From contig JAAZKX010000011.1 in the NCBI GenBank assembly GCA_012799605.1, positions 1 through 64,000 of the forward strand: 64,000 nucleotides of DNA, in the 5' to 3' direction. Below the pieces are notes generated by a model that had not been told where the DNA came from, did no database searches, and saw only the letters and a list, made by a program, of their open reading frames with translations. Both the position numbers and the translations under genes were made by a program. This DNA comes from Bacillota bacterium. Lineage in GTDB: Bacteria > Bacillota > DTU030 > DUMP01. Below are positions 20,615-29,465 of this stretch, piece after piece. The stretch's first letter is position 1, and every line of letters starts with the position of its first letter.

Positions 20615-21925
20615 TCAATATGAATAAGGTTCTATTTCAATCCCTCGATAGTAATGGCCCAAAATTTCGCGGAAAACATCATCCCCTGCTGACATTCTCT
20701 GTTCCGCCATCGCTTTGGCCCCCCATTGGGACAAGCCCACCCCGTGCCCATAACCGCTTCCCTGAAAGTATATCTGGCCCTCCTGGGCCGATCCCCCCCG
20801 GCTCGCTTCAGATGCCCGCGAGGCCAAAACTACCACACCACGGTCGGTAACTACGTGGGTCCCGGGAGCCACATCAGTAGTGTACATGCCCTCGTTGGAA
20901 CAGATTGTAACAGCCACAGTCCTGGGTTCTGTACCGGCCCCGCCTATACAAATATCAAACAGAGTACTGTTTAAATTCAAAGCTGTTCTCAAAACCGTAG
21001 CAGCAATCGTAGCCGAACCCTGGCTTCCGCTTACAAAAACGGAAGCTGCGCGCCCGGAAGAGGTGCGTTCCGTTACCTGCAGCTCCTTTACCGGGCCTAA
21101 GAAGTAGCCTGCATCGGCCAGTCGTTCACCCAACTGATGCGGTGTAAAATGCTGTTGCCATAAAATATAAGGGCAGGAAGGATCGAGTTCATCCTCTACT
21201 ACAGTCAAGTAAGGGCGATCGCTTCCCCAAACAGCAGCAGCTGTTTCAGTATACCCCCCCGAACTAGCATGGTAGAAAGCATCGATAAGGACACCATTAT
21301 ACTTCATAACTAAGCCGGCTGTTTCGTTTACGGCAGCAGTCGAAGCAAGGCATTCTGCCCTTACACCGCCGTATGCCTGACAATGCGAGGTATCACATAA
21401 ACCGAAGCCATCCTGTTGATGGCGGCTGGAGTTTTTGAGGGCAAAAGTCCGCGCCGCAACTGCTTGAGCTTTTAAAGCTTCCCGCGGCCAAGAAGGCGGC
21501 ATCTCCAATGGTACTACACCAAGAAGGTAATCTTCCACCTCAAGTTCATTGACCAGGCGAATTTTATTTCCGACAGCGCTGATGATAATGTCCCCACGAA
21601 AAGGCGAGCCATTTATCCGCAAATAGCCTGTGGGGCTATTTGTGGTTGGGGTAAAGCGCAGCTTAGAAAAAGAAGCCGTCCCCAAAAACACCTGCCCATT
21701 GACCGCTGACAACTCCAACCTGGTATTATCATCCGTTTGGCCTATCACGTTGCCATTGATATCAACCAGCGTGCCGGGGCCTTCTATTTGTACCACCGGC
21801 CCTTCGATAGTAGAAAGTCCTATGCGCACCAAAGAAGCAGCTTGTACCATGGGCGTTGATATCAACAACAAAAAGACTACCATTATCAAAGCTACCCGGA
21901 ATGTTCGCCAGCCTAATATCTCCAA
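20615..21925 (-). CDS. SpoIID/LytB-domain protein
   Basis: Exported protein of the SpoIID/amidase-enhancer family; SpoIID is a lytic transglycosylase acting on denuded glycan during engulfment. 436 aa. Signal peptide about 8-30 (ending VQAA). The SpoIID domain (about 125-425) has EDYLLGVVPLEMPPSWP with the catalytic-type Glu, SHCQAYGG, FYHASSGGYTE and the closing GYGHGVGLSQWGAKAMAEQ. The start is a TTG at 21925, with GGAGG 7 nt upstream; the frame's first TTG overlaps that site and is rejected. It lies among recombination and queuosine genes, so its job in sporulation or vegetative wall remodelling is open. Confidence 0.86.
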   Translation of the reverse strand: MEILGWRTFRVALIMVVFLLLISTPMVQAASLVRIGLSTIEGPVVQIEGPGTLVDINGNVIGQTDDNTRLELSAVNGQVFLGTASFSKLRFTPTTNSPTGYLRINGSPFRGDIIISAVGNKIRLVNELEVEDYLLGVVPLEMPPSWPREALKAQAVAARTFALKNSSRHQQDGFGLCDTSHCQAYGGVRAECLASTAAVNETAGLVMKYNGVLIDAFYHASSGGYTETAAAVWGSDRPYLTVVEDELDPSCPYILWQQHFTPHQLGERLADAGYFLGPVKELQVTERTSSGRAASVFVSGSQGSATIAATVLRTALNLNSTLFDICIGGAGTEPRTVAVTICSNEGMYTTDVAPGTHVVTDRGVVVLASRASEASRGGSAQEGQIYFQGSGYGHGVGLSQWGAKAMAEQRMSAGDDVFREILGHYYRGIEIEPYSY

Positions 21926-21952
21926 TGTAGCAACCTCCAAAATATCAAAAAT

Positions 21953-21981
21953 ATTATAATCGACTTCATCGAGCTATCCAA
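21953..21981 (-). promoter_or_regulatory. sigma-A-type promoter for the spoIID-like gene
   Basis: Minus strand: -35 TTGGAT (21976-21981), 17-nt spacer, -10 TATAAT (21953-21958), about 28 nt upstream of the TTG start. It lies in the only sizeable gap (about 105 nt) in the ruvC-to-tgt run. Confidence 0.6.
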
Positions 21982-22031
21982 AGAAAAATCGGATCGGCGC
22001 CAGCGTGTACTATCAGGACACCAATGGCAGA

Positions 22032-22259
22032 TCAGCGCCGGATAAATCTTATAGCAAGGCTTAGCAAGATACTGAGGGCAATGCATGTAGAAACAGGAAA
22101 ATAAAAAGTAAAATTATCCCGTCGCACCACTATATCCCCTGGTAGGTGCCCAAGACGTAAAAACCGGCCGCCAAAGGCAAAGAGGGCTCCCATAGCAAAC
22201 AAAAGAGCGCCCATAACCATAAATAGCTTGCCTGGATTAAAGTCGGGCATGATTTTCAT
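22032..22259 (-). CDS. DUF2905 small membrane protein
   Basis: 75-aa protein with two transmembrane helices (about 9-30 and 48-70) around the loop [25 protein letters not shown], which is the family signature of DUF2905. Four-base overlap (ATGA) with ruvB. Members often lie beside ruvB or queA; function unknown. Confidence 0.85.
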   Translation of the reverse strand: MKIMPDFNPGKLFMVMGALLFAMGALFAFGGRFLRLGHLPGDIVVRRDNFTFYFPVSTCIALSILLSLAIRFIRR

Positions 22260-23284
22260 TCCCTCCCTATCTCCATTTGCTCCAACTGTAGCGGAACCTT
22301 TAAGCCCAAATGCCTGTAAGCCAAGGGGGTAGCTATACGCCCGCGGGCCGTACGGGCAATAAGACTTTGTTGAAGCAAAAACGGTTCATAGACTTCCTCT
22401 ATAGTCCCAGCATCCTCGCTCAATACTGCTGCTAACGTATCCAATCCCACCGGTCCGCCATTGAAGTTTTTAATCAGCGCTTCCAACAGCTGCCGATCCG
22501 AACGATCCAACCCTAACGGATCAATCTCCAACGCCTCAAGGGCAGCTTTAGCTGTTTCCAAAGATATTGTAGACTCAGATTTAACTTGAGCAAAATCACG
22601 CACTCTTTTCAGCAACCGATTGGCTATCCGCGGTGTACCCCGGGCCCTGCTGGCTATTTCCAGCGCTGTTTCTGGCGTTATGTCCACTTCCAAAACCGCC
22701 GCTGTCCGGAACAATATCTCCTGCAATGCTTGCGGTTGATAGTATTCCAATCGGGCCACAACTCCAAACCGATCCCGTAGCGGGGAAGTTAGGAGCCCGA
22801 TCCGAGTAGTAGCCCCCACCAAGGTAAAATGGGCCAGCTCAAGCCGCAACGAACGGGCACTGGGTCCTTTGCCAACCACGATATCAAGAGCAAAGTCCTC
22901 CATGGCTGGATAAAGTATTTCTTCAACCGTCCGACTCAGGCGGTGAATTTCATCGATGAACAGGACATCACCACGGTTAAGGCCGGTAAGAATAGCAGCC
23001 AAGTCGCCAGGACGCTCGATGGCTGGGCCCGAAGTAACATGGACATTCACTGCCAATTCGCGGCCAATTATCCGGGCCAGTGTAGTCTTTCCTAAACCGG
23101 GCGGACCATACAACAGGACATGGTCTAGGGCCTCTTCCCGCAACAAAGCTGCCTGTATAAAAATCTCCAGATTCTTTTTAGCCCGTTCTTGGCCAACAAA
23201 ATCCTGTAACCGTTGCGGGCGTATGGTGATTTCTAATTCTTTGTCCCCAGGCTGGGCTTCGCCAGCAACAATTCTTTTTCGCAT
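22256..23284 (-). CDS. ruvB: Holliday junction branch migration helicase RuvB
   Basis: AAA+ motor that drives branch migration with RuvA. 342 aa. Walker [12 protein letters not shown], Walker [10 protein letters not shown], sensor [18 protein letters not shown], and a C-terminal winged helix ending in [16 protein letters not shown] start. Transcribed after ruvC and ruvA. Confidence 0.97.
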   Translation of the reverse strand: MRKRIVAGEAQPGDKELEITIRPQRLQDFVGQERAKKNLEIFIQAALLREEALDHVLLYGPPGLGKTTLARIIGRELAVNVHVTSGPAIERPGDLAAILTGLNRGDVLFIDEIHRLSRTVEEILYPAMEDFALDIVVGKGPSARSLRLELAHFTLVGATTRIGLLTSPLRDRFGVVARLEYYQPQALQEILFRTAAVLEVDITPETALEIASRARGTPRIANRLLKRVRDFAQVKSESTISLETAKAALEALEIDPLGLDRSDRQLLEALIKNFNGGPVGLDTLAAVLSEDAGTIEEVYEPFLLQQSLIARTARGRIATPLAYRHLGLKVPLQLEQMEIGRE

Positions 23285-23293
23285 AGATAAATT

Positions 23294-23884
23294 CTACCTC
23301 TCCCTTAAAACTTTCAAAGCCGCCCGCACCCGTTGGGCTTCTTCCCCAGCTTCTTCCCCATCTGCCGCCACCTGAGCGAGCGCCTGCTCGATCTCTCGCC
23401 TTGAATAACCCAATTGCAACAAAGCTGCCACTGCTAAATCCTGACCCTCCGCAGGCAGGTATTCATCTTCCACCGGCTCCAGCCGGCGGAGTTTATCTTT
23501 CAGTTCCAATATGATCCTTTGGGCTGTTTTTTTGCCCACTCCGCTCACCTGCAGCAAAGCGGCCGTGTCCCCGCTATTGACCGTTTGGATAAAAGCTGTC
23601 GCCGTAAATGTAGATAAAACAGTCTGGGCTATTTTGGGGCCAATCCTGCCTACATTTAACAACAGGGTAAACACCTTGCGTTCCAACGGAGAATAAAAAC
23701 CAAACAGGGTCAGATTATCTTCACGCACGTGAAGGTAGGTGTAGATTTTACATACCTGCCCTGTCGGCGGTAATTCGTGGAAAGTGCTCGCCGTTGTGTT
23801 AACGGCAAAGCCTACTCCCCCCACTTCAATCACGGCCTTATCGGGCGTACTATGTACCAATATACCTTGAATGTATTCGAACAA
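23294..23884 (-). CDS. ruvA: Holliday junction-binding protein RuvA
   Basis: Binds four-way junctions and recruits RuvB. 196 aa. N-terminal OB domain (1-62), the helix-hairpin-helix pair with VGRIGPKIAQTVL and VSGVGKKTAQRIILEL, and the C-terminal UBA-like domain III (about 150-196) with LLQLGYSRREIEQAL. It begins with TTG and the GGAGTG site is close; no better in-frame start is visible. Confidence 0.96.
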   Translation of the reverse strand: MFEYIQGILVHSTPDKAVIEVGGVGFAVNTTASTFHELPPTGQVCKIYTYLHVREDNLTLFGFYSPLERKVFTLLLNVGRIGPKIAQTVLSTFTATAFIQTVNSGDTAALLQVSGVGKKTAQRIILELKDKLRRLEPVEDEYLPAEGQDLAVAALLQLGYSRREIEQALAQVAADGEEAGEEAQRVRAALKVLRER

Positions 23885-23890
23885 TAGGTT

Positions 23891-24385
23891 TCACTCCTTC
23901 GGTTGTAGCCGGCGCTTAAAACGGGCCACTTGGGCATGACAAAAGGCTACGGCTAGAGCATCAGCAGCATCATCCGGATGGGGTAAGGCAGCAAGACCCA
24001 AAGTCTGTTGTAACATCAACTGTACTTGCCGTTTTTCAGCCCGGCCATAACCTACAACCGCTTGTTTAACCTGTGGCGGTGTATATTCAAACACCGGAAC
24101 ATTCAGCTCGGCGCATAAAAGCAAAACCATCCCGCGGGCCTCGGCCACTTGGAGTGCTGTCCGCACATTTTTATTAAAAAAAAGAGCTTCCATAGCCAGA
24201 GCTTGTGGCTGGGCCGTTAGTATTTTTTTTAGCTGCCCGTACAAATAATGAAGCCTTTGCGGCGTGGGCATGCCAGCAGGGGTTTCGAGGCAACCTAGGC
24301 TTTCAACTTCCGACTTTAGCCCGTTTTGTTTCAATAGGGCATAACCTAGACGAGCGATGCCAGGGTCCACCCCACAAATACGCAC
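23891..24385 (-). CDS. ruvC: Holliday junction resolvase RuvC
   Basis: Metal-dependent endonuclease that cuts Holliday junctions. 164 aa. The four acidic residues are present: D7 in GVDPGIARLGYA, E66 in AMEALFFNKN, and the DD pair in HPDDAADALAVA. GTG start with GGAGGCGGG upstream. Followed within 7 nt by ruvA. Confidence 0.96.
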   Translation of the reverse strand: MRICGVDPGIARLGYALLKQNGLKSEVESLGCLETPAGMPTPQRLHYLYGQLKKILTAQPQALAMEALFFNKNVRTALQVAEARGMVLLLCAELNVPVFEYTPPQVKQAVVGYGRAEKRQVQLMLQQTLGLAALPHPDDAADALAVAFCHAQVARFKRRLQPKE

Positions 24386-24461
24386 ATATCCCGCCTCCTT
24401 CCCTACTTCAAATTTCTACAAACCAGCCGCAAAACCCTGCTCTAAAAAAAATAGGCCTCTT

Positions 24462-25001
24462 TTAGTTCATAAGGCCTTCCAAAAGTTGAAGCAGTTCTTG
24501 TTGGCTGTTTACCGGTATTCCTGATCGCAAATCAGTTACCGCTTGAGGGGGTAGTTTTCTTACCGGTATGTTTGTTTGTTCCTTAAGTTGATGAGGTCCT
24601 GCCGGGCTGCCATAGAATACCGCCGCTTTATCTTGATAAATTCCAACAAAAACCTGTTCCTTACAGCGAGGGCATAATCCAGGTTCGCTTTTTTGCACCG
24701 TCAGCCTATACTCGCTTACTTGATAGACAGCAGCATTATACAGTCGGGCCAGTTCCTGAGGAGCGAGTCGCCTAAGATCCGGTGCTAGTTCTTGCTCTTC
24801 TGTTATATTGTGCCCGCAACCTTCATAGTAGCAATCTTCTACCAGCAAAGAAGGCGATTGTTGCTTAACTACTGTTTTGCGACTACCGTGACGCTGAACA
24901 TCACCGCCAAGCCGATTAAGGGAAAAGAGAGCAATGATTATCAAGATTGATATTGCAATTAGAAAGCGCCTGGCCCGTGAATTAAAACATGGGGATCGCA
25001 T
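24462..25001 (-). CDS. BofC-like membrane-anchored protein
   Basis: 179 aa, one N-terminal transmembrane helix (about 10-30). The soluble part has two Cys pairs, one in EDCYYEGCGHN and one in GLCPRCKEQVFVGIYQDKAAVFYG; the latter half resembles the BofC C-terminal domain, including the terminal 'ipv.klP...v..L..GI.V.s..EL..LLEG' pattern. BofC restrains SpoIVB protease signalling in Bacillus, where bofC also lies by ruvA. The start is the ATG with GGGAGG 8 nt upstream; the longer frame would run into the yebC terminator. Family call is from pattern and position, so moderate. Confidence 0.6.
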   Translation of the reverse strand: MRSPCFNSRARRFLIAISILIIIALFSLNRLGGDVQRHGSRKTVVKQQSPSLLVEDCYYEGCGHNITEEQELAPDLRRLAPQELARLYNAAVYQVSEYRLTVQKSEPGLCPRCKEQVFVGIYQDKAAVFYGSPAGPHQLKEQTNIPVRKLPPQAVTDLRSGIPVNSQQELLQLLEGLMN

Positions 25002-25068
25002 AACCAGATTCCTCCCTAAGGCTGCATTGTTATCAGTAAAGTATTCCCTTTTTGTAGATGATGTATAC

Positions 25069-25097
25069 AAAAAAAGCGCCTTTGCGGCGCTTTTTTT
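25069..25097 (-). terminator. terminator after yebC
   Basis: Perfect 12-bp inverted repeat AAAAAAAGCGCC / GGCGCTTTTTTT with a 5-nt loop; T7 on the minus strand. It begins at the yebC stop codon. The A-rich left arm would also allow termination on the plus strand. Confidence 0.88.
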
Positions 25098-25851
25098 ACT
25101 GGGCCAATTCGGCTAGAATCTCATCCGGAATATCGAAATTGGAATAAACCTCCTGGACATCATCTTGCTCTTCCAGCTCTTCCAAAAGTTCCAGGACACG
25201 ACCGGCATCATTGCGGTCTAATTTTACCGTGTTTAAAGGCACCCGGGCGATTTTGGCTTCGACAAACTTATATCCTTTGGTGGTTAAGGCCTTTTGAACA
25301 GCTGCAAACTCGCCAGGGTCCGTCAATATTTCAATACTCTGTTCATCTTCTTGTACATCCTCAGCCCCGGCCTCGAGAGCATCCAGCAGCACCTCGTCTA
25401 TTTCTGCCCCGGTGCTGTCCATTTCCAAAACAAGGGTTCCTTTTTGCACAAACATCCAGGCCACGCAACCGTTTTCCCCCAGATTACCGCCATGGCGGGA
25501 AAAAATATGGCGAATTTCCGAAGCTGTGCGGTTCCTATTGTCCGTAAGCAGTTCGAGCATAATAGCCACACCCCCCGGGCCGTAGCCTTCATATACGAGC
25601 TCCTCCAGTGTTGCTCCGCCTAAAGTACCGTCAGCACGTTGAATTGCTCTCGTAATATTTTCATTAGGCATATTAGCAGCCCGGGCCTTATCTATGGCCA
25701 ACCTTAGCTGAAAATTAGCTTCCGGATCCGAACCCCCCTCGCGCGCAGCTATAGTGATTTCCCGGCCCAAGCGGGTAAATATCCGCCCCTTTTGCGCATC
25801 CATTTTAGCTTTTCTGCGTTTAATGTTAGACCATTTAGAATGCCCAGCCAT
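25096..25851 (-). CDS. yebC: YebC/PmpR-family protein (TACO1-like)
   Basis: 251-aa three-domain protein beginning MAGHSKWSNIKRRKAKMDAQ, the family hallmark, with NMPNENITRAIQRADG and YEGYGPGGVAIM(L)E following. The family has been described as transcription factors and, more recently, as translation factors easing ribosome stalling on proline-rich stretches. Start at the ATG preceded by GCGAGGTGA; the frame runs 12 codons further upstream. Upstream of the BofC-like and ruv genes but separated from them by a terminator. Confidence 0.94.
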   Translation of the reverse strand: MAGHSKWSNIKRRKAKMDAQKGRIFTRLGREITIAAREGGSDPEANFQLRLAIDKARAANMPNENITRAIQRADGTLGGATLEELVYEGYGPGGVAIMLELLTDNRNRTASEIRHIFSRHGGNLGENGCVAWMFVQKGTLVLEMDSTGAEIDEVLLDALEAGAEDVQEDEQSIEILTDPGEFAAVQKALTTKGYKFVEAKIARVPLNTVKLDRNDAGRVLELLEELEEQDDVQEVYSNFDIPDEILAELAQ

Positions 25852-25987
25852 ACATTCACCTCGCTTATCATTGTTTAATTTAGGCATAAATTACCCGTTA
25901 CAGAAGCCACGGGTATAATTGGTTTTTATCAGCTTAGCCGCCGGGGTTGACATTAGAGTTGAATCAGATCAGTATCAGCCGCCTTAA

Positions 25988-26710
25988 CTAAAAATCCGGC
26001 CGCAACGAAGGTATCCGCTTGTGCTTGCTCCTTTGTTTTAAATCTAAAATACGTCGCGCTGCTTTAGACGATGCTTGCCCCGATAAAATAAAACAATCAA
26101 GATCATCATAACTGAGTCCCATCTCGGCTTCATCCGTCTGACCAGGCCAAAGGCCGGCCGAGGGCGGTTTGTTAATTATCTCATCGGGTAGCTTCAGGTG
26201 ACGGGCTAAGTCTACAACCTGCCTTTTGACCAAATTGCCTAACGGTAAAATATCACCTACATCACCATGTTTGGTAAAATACCCCACAGTTAGCTCACTT
26301 TTATTAGTAGATCCTATAACTAAGTAGCCGCGCTGGGCTGCAAAGTAGTATAATGTAATCATGCGCAGCCTCGGTTTCAAGTTGGCTGCAGCCAGTAGTT
26401 CAGGCTCATTTTGGTCAGCTTGCTTCAGCGCCTCAAGGAGGACATCATATATTTGATCCAGAACAATTTCGCGCACAGGCAAAGACAATCTTTGGGCTAC
26501 TAGCCGCGCATGAGCAGCATCCTGCGCATCGCTATAGCAAGGCATAATTACGCCCAGGGAAGCCTTGGGAAACGCACGTTTAGCCAGGGCAGCCACCACC
26601 GCTGAGTCCAGCCCGCCGCTTAACCCAAACACAACCCCCTTGCCTCCAGCGGCCACCACCTGGTATCTTATCCACCTTGTAAGCCGTTCGGCCAACGCTC
26701 CGGAATCCAT
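25988..26710 (-). CDS. nadE: NAD synthetase, ammonia-dependent
   Basis: Amidates deamido-NAD to NAD using ATP and ammonia. About 240 aa, the short form without the glutaminase domain. The PP-loop is FGLSGGLDSAVVAALA near residue 33; GSTNKSELTVGYFTKHGD and the C-terminal PSAGLWPGQTDEAEMG are all present. Three ATGs lie close together after AAAGGGG; the one at 26710 has the best 9-nt spacing. A promoter is readable upstream. The next gene, mgtE, is divergent. Confidence 0.94.
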   Translation of the reverse strand: MDSGALAERLTRWIRYQVVAAGGKGVVFGLSGGLDSAVVAALAKRAFPKASLGVIMPCYSDAQDAAHARLVAQRLSLPVREIVLDQIYDVLLEALKQADQNEPELLAAANLKPRLRMITLYYFAAQRGYLVIGSTNKSELTVGYFTKHGDVGDILPLGNLVKRQVVDLARHLKLPDEIINKPPSAGLWPGQTDEAEMGLSYDDLDCFILSGQASSKAARRILDLKQRSKHKRIPSLRPDF

Positions 26711-26742
26711 CAACATCATCCCCTTTTGACCCTGTCAAAATC

Positions 26743-26772
26743 ACTATATCATTTTTTCTTGGCTAGGGTCAA
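26743..26772 (-). promoter_or_regulatory. promoter for nadE
   Basis: Minus strand: TTGACC (26767-26772), 18-nt spacer, TATAGT (26743-26748), about 33 nt upstream of the chosen start. Good consensus match in a short divergent intergenic region. Confidence 0.55.
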
Positions 26773-26869
26773 CGAGAGCCCAGCAACATGAGATGCAAAA
26801 CCTGGTTATTGCCTGCTCCGACGGTTTACAAAAGGCCAAACCTACGCACCCTACAAAGGAGGGATTTTA

Positions 26870-28201
26870 ATGCAGCAAATCATGGATTTAGTTGAGCGCA
26901 ATTCATACGCTGATGCAAGGGCATTACTGCAACAAATGAATGCTGTGGACATTGCTCTGGTATTGGAGGAGCTACCACTTGAACAATCTTTAATCTTATT
27001 TCGTATCTTACCTAAAGATAGCGCGGCCAGCGTATTTTCCTACATGTCCATCGAGCAACAAAAATACGTGGTCGAAAATATAACTGACCGCGAAATTCGT
27101 TCCATTTTATCGGATCTTCGCTTTGATGACACCGTGGATTTCCTAGAAGAAATGCCAGCCAATTTCGTCAAGAAAGTATTAAGGCACGCCGATGAAAATA
27201 CTCGCCGCTTGTTAAATCAGTTCCTGGCTTATCCCGAAAACTCTGCCGGTAGCCTTATGACGATCGAATTTGTTGATCTTAAAAAAGAAATGACCGTAAA
27301 AGAAGCCTTAAAACGTATTAAAGAAACCGGGTTTGATAAAGAAACTATTGATACCTGTTATGTAATTGATAATGAACGTACCCTGGAAGGGATAGTTACT
27401 ATCCGTAGGATTATTCTCAGCGATGAAAACGACTTGATAAAAAACATTATGGAGACCAATATCGCTTTTGCCCACACTTTGGACGATCAGGAAAATGTAG
27501 CCGCGATGTTTATTAAGTATGACTTGTTCTCCCTACCTGTGGTCGATAATGAGAACCGGCTAGTCGGGATCATTACTGTCGACGATATTTTGGATATCAT
27601 CGAAGAGGAAGCTACCGAGGACTTCCAGCTTATGGCCGGTATTTCCCCGGTTGAAGAGGCATACTTAAAAACCAATACCTTCACTTTAGCCAAACACCGC
27701 ATAGGCTGGCTGCTATTTTTAATGATTTCGGCCACTTTCACAGCCAGCATCGTGCAACAATTTGAAGATATATTGCATTCCTCTGTACTTTTAGCCGCCT
27801 TTATCCCGATGCTGATGGATACCGGCGGTAACGCCGGCTCCCAGTCTTCGACTTTAGTAATAAGGGGTATCGCTTTGGGGCAGATAGACTCCGATGATAT
27901 CGGGCAAATTATTACTAAAGAAATGGCTGTAGGCACCATCGTTGGGATTGTTCTGGCCGGTACAAACCTACTCCGCCTTTATTTTATCAGTAAAGTCTCC
28001 TTCACCATCGCGGTGACCGTATCAATTAGCCTTTTTTTTACTGTCCTGATGGCCAAAGTTGTCGGCGGTATCTTGCCGATAGCAGCCAAACGGTTTAACG
28101 TCGATCCGGCGATCATGGCCAGCCCGCTGATTACGACAATCGTCGATGCTGCTGCGCTGATGATTTATTTTTCCATCGCCCGTAGCCTATTGCGCATTTA
28201 A
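26870..28201 (+). CDS. mgtE: magnesium transporter MgtE
   Basis: Mg2+-gated channel for magnesium uptake. 443 aa in the standard order: N-terminal helical MgtE_N domain (about 1-125), two CBS domains (about 130-250) with the acidic linker, then five transmembrane helices (about 275-443) with PMLMDTGGNAGSQSSTLVIRG, the ion-pore signature. AAAGGAGG lies 7 nt before the ATG. The 97-nt upstream gap is too short for an M-box Mg2+ riboswitch and I see no match to one. Ends at a shared terminator facing ftsZ. Confidence 0.95.
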   Translation: MQQIMDLVERNSYADARALLQQMNAVDIALVLEELPLEQSLILFRILPKDSAASVFSYMSIEQQKYVVENITDREIRSILSDLRFDDTVDFLEEMPANFVKKVLRHADENTRRLLNQFLAYPENSAGSLMTIEFVDLKKEMTVKEALKRIKETGFDKETIDTCYVIDNERTLEGIVTIRRIILSDENDLIKNIMETNIAFAHTLDDQENVAAMFIKYDLFSLPVVDNENRLVGIITVDDILDIIEEEATEDFQLMAGISPVEEAYLKTNTFTLAKHRIGWLLFLMISATFTASIVQQFEDILHSSVLLAAFIPMLMDTGGNAGSQSSTLVIRGIALGQIDSDDIGQIITKEMAVGTIVGIVLAGTNLLRLYFISKVSFTIAVTVSISLFFTVLMAKVVGGILPIAAKRFNVDPAIMASPLITTIVDAAALMIYFSIARSLLRI

Positions 28202-28264
28202 ATCCAGCCAGGCACTTTACCGCCGCTAAGGTTTGAATCCCTGGACAGGGAAAGATTGGGAAAT

Positions 28265-28302
28265 ATTGCTAACCCCCGCGCCAAAGTGCGGGGGTTAGCA
28301 AT
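28265..28302. terminator. bidirectional terminator between mgtE and ftsZ
   Basis: Perfect 15-bp stem (ATTGCTAACCCCCGC / GCGGGGGTTAGCAAT) with an 8-nt loop between two convergent genes; 63 nt past the mgtE stop and immediately after the ftsZ stop. U-runs are poor in both directions but the stem is very stable. Confidence 0.75.
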
Positions 28303-28305
28303 TGG

Positions 28306-29364
28306 TTATTGCCGGCGTAAAAAAGGCGGGATGTCCAACACTTCGTTGGTAAGGGGTTGAAACTCAAGGTTTTTTAACAGCTTGTCGCTGCGTTTACCTC
28401 GTTTCCCGCTCTGGGATTCAAACCCAGTAGCAATCACTGTTACTTTAACTTCATCACCCATAGTTTCATCTATTACTGCCCCGAAGATGATATTGGCCTC
28501 CGGGTCAGCTGCCTCAGCGATAATGGCCGCAGCTTCGTTAACTTCAAACAGGCCGAGATCAGTTCCACCGGTAATGTTGAGCAATACGCCTTTGGCTCCA
28601 TCAATGGAGGTTTCCAGCAGTGGGCTAGCAGTAGCCATCCTAGCTGCTTCCACCGCTCGGCTCTCCCCATTAGCCTGCCCGATTCCCATCAGGGCAGAGC
28701 CTGTATCGGCCATAATAGTTTTTACATCAGCAAAATCTAGGTTTATTAAGCCCGGAACAGCTATCAAGTCGGAGATCCCTTGGACTCCCTGGCGCAAAAC
28801 ATCGTCCGCAATCCGGAAGGCTTCCAGGATCGAAGTTCGTTTCTCCACCACCTGTAGCAACCTGTCATTGGGTATGATGATCAAGGTATCAACCTTTTCT
28901 CTTAATTCAGCGATCCCAGCCTCTGCTTGATTTTGACGTTGCCGTCCCTCAAAGGAAAACGGTTTTGTTACCACACCTACCGTCAACGCTCCTGCTTCTT
29001 TGGCCACCTCAGCTATGGTAGGACTGGCACCGGTCCCGGTACCTCCCCCCATACCGGCAGTAACAAACACCATATCCGCACCCTTAAGCGACTGTTGGAT
29101 CAGTTCACGGCTCTCGTCGGCAGCTTTTTTTCCAATGGTTGGGTCAGCGCCAGCCCCCAAGCCACGGGTAATTTTTTCACCAATTTGGATCTTACGGCTC
29201 GATTGGGATAAAAGCAGCTGTTGGGCATCAGTGTTAACAGCGATGAATTCAACCCCCTTGAGGCCTGAAGCGATCATGCGATTGACGGCGTTGTTGCCAC
29301 CTCCCCCAATCCCTACGACTTTTATGTCGGCAAAGCGGTCATTGTCTAGTTCGAATTCTAACAT
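28306..29364 (-). CDS. ftsZ: cell division protein FtsZ
   Basis: Tubulin-like GTPase that forms the division ring. 352 aa. GTP-binding glycine motifs [13 protein letters not shown] and the tubulin signature [10 protein letters not shown] are intact, the T7 loop reads [11 protein letters not shown], and the C-terminal peptide DIPPFLRR, which binds FtsA/SepF, is present. ATG start. It is not next to ftsA or the division/wall cluster; its neighbours are mgtE and an M48 protease. Confidence 0.97.
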   Translation of the reverse strand: MLEFELDNDRFADIKVVGIGGGGNNAVNRMIASGLKGVEFIAVNTDAQQLLLSQSSRKIQIGEKITRGLGAGADPTIGKKAADESRELIQQSLKGADMVFVTAGMGGGTGTGASPTIAEVAKEAGALTVGVVTKPFSFEGRQRQNQAEAGIAELREKVDTLIIIPNDRLLQVVEKRTSILEAFRIADDVLRQGVQGISDLIAVPGLINLDFADVKTIMADTGSALMGIGQANGESRAVEAARMATASPLLETSIDGAKGVLLNITGGTDLGLFEVNEAAAIIAEAADPEANIIFGAVIDETMGDEVKVTVIATGFESQSGKRGKRSDKLLKNLEFQPLTNEVLDIPPFLRRQ

Positions 29365-29465
29365 TTATAGTGCCCTCCTCGCTCCCTCGCGGTTTTCATA
29401 AAGATCAGCCTGTGATTCTAAGATTCAACAGCGAGGCAGTTTTTCCCTTTTTTGACCAGCAAGTT

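Noticed and set aside
26773-26869. M-box magnesium riboswitch upstream of mgtE
   Set aside because: The gap is under 100 nt and has none of the M-box conserved blocks or a terminator.
27487-27939. 150-aa minus-strand open frame
   Set aside because: Antisense to mgtE.
28382-28930. 182-aa plus-strand open frame
   Set aside because: Antisense to ftsZ with a Ser/Ala/Thr-rich shadow composition and no start signals.
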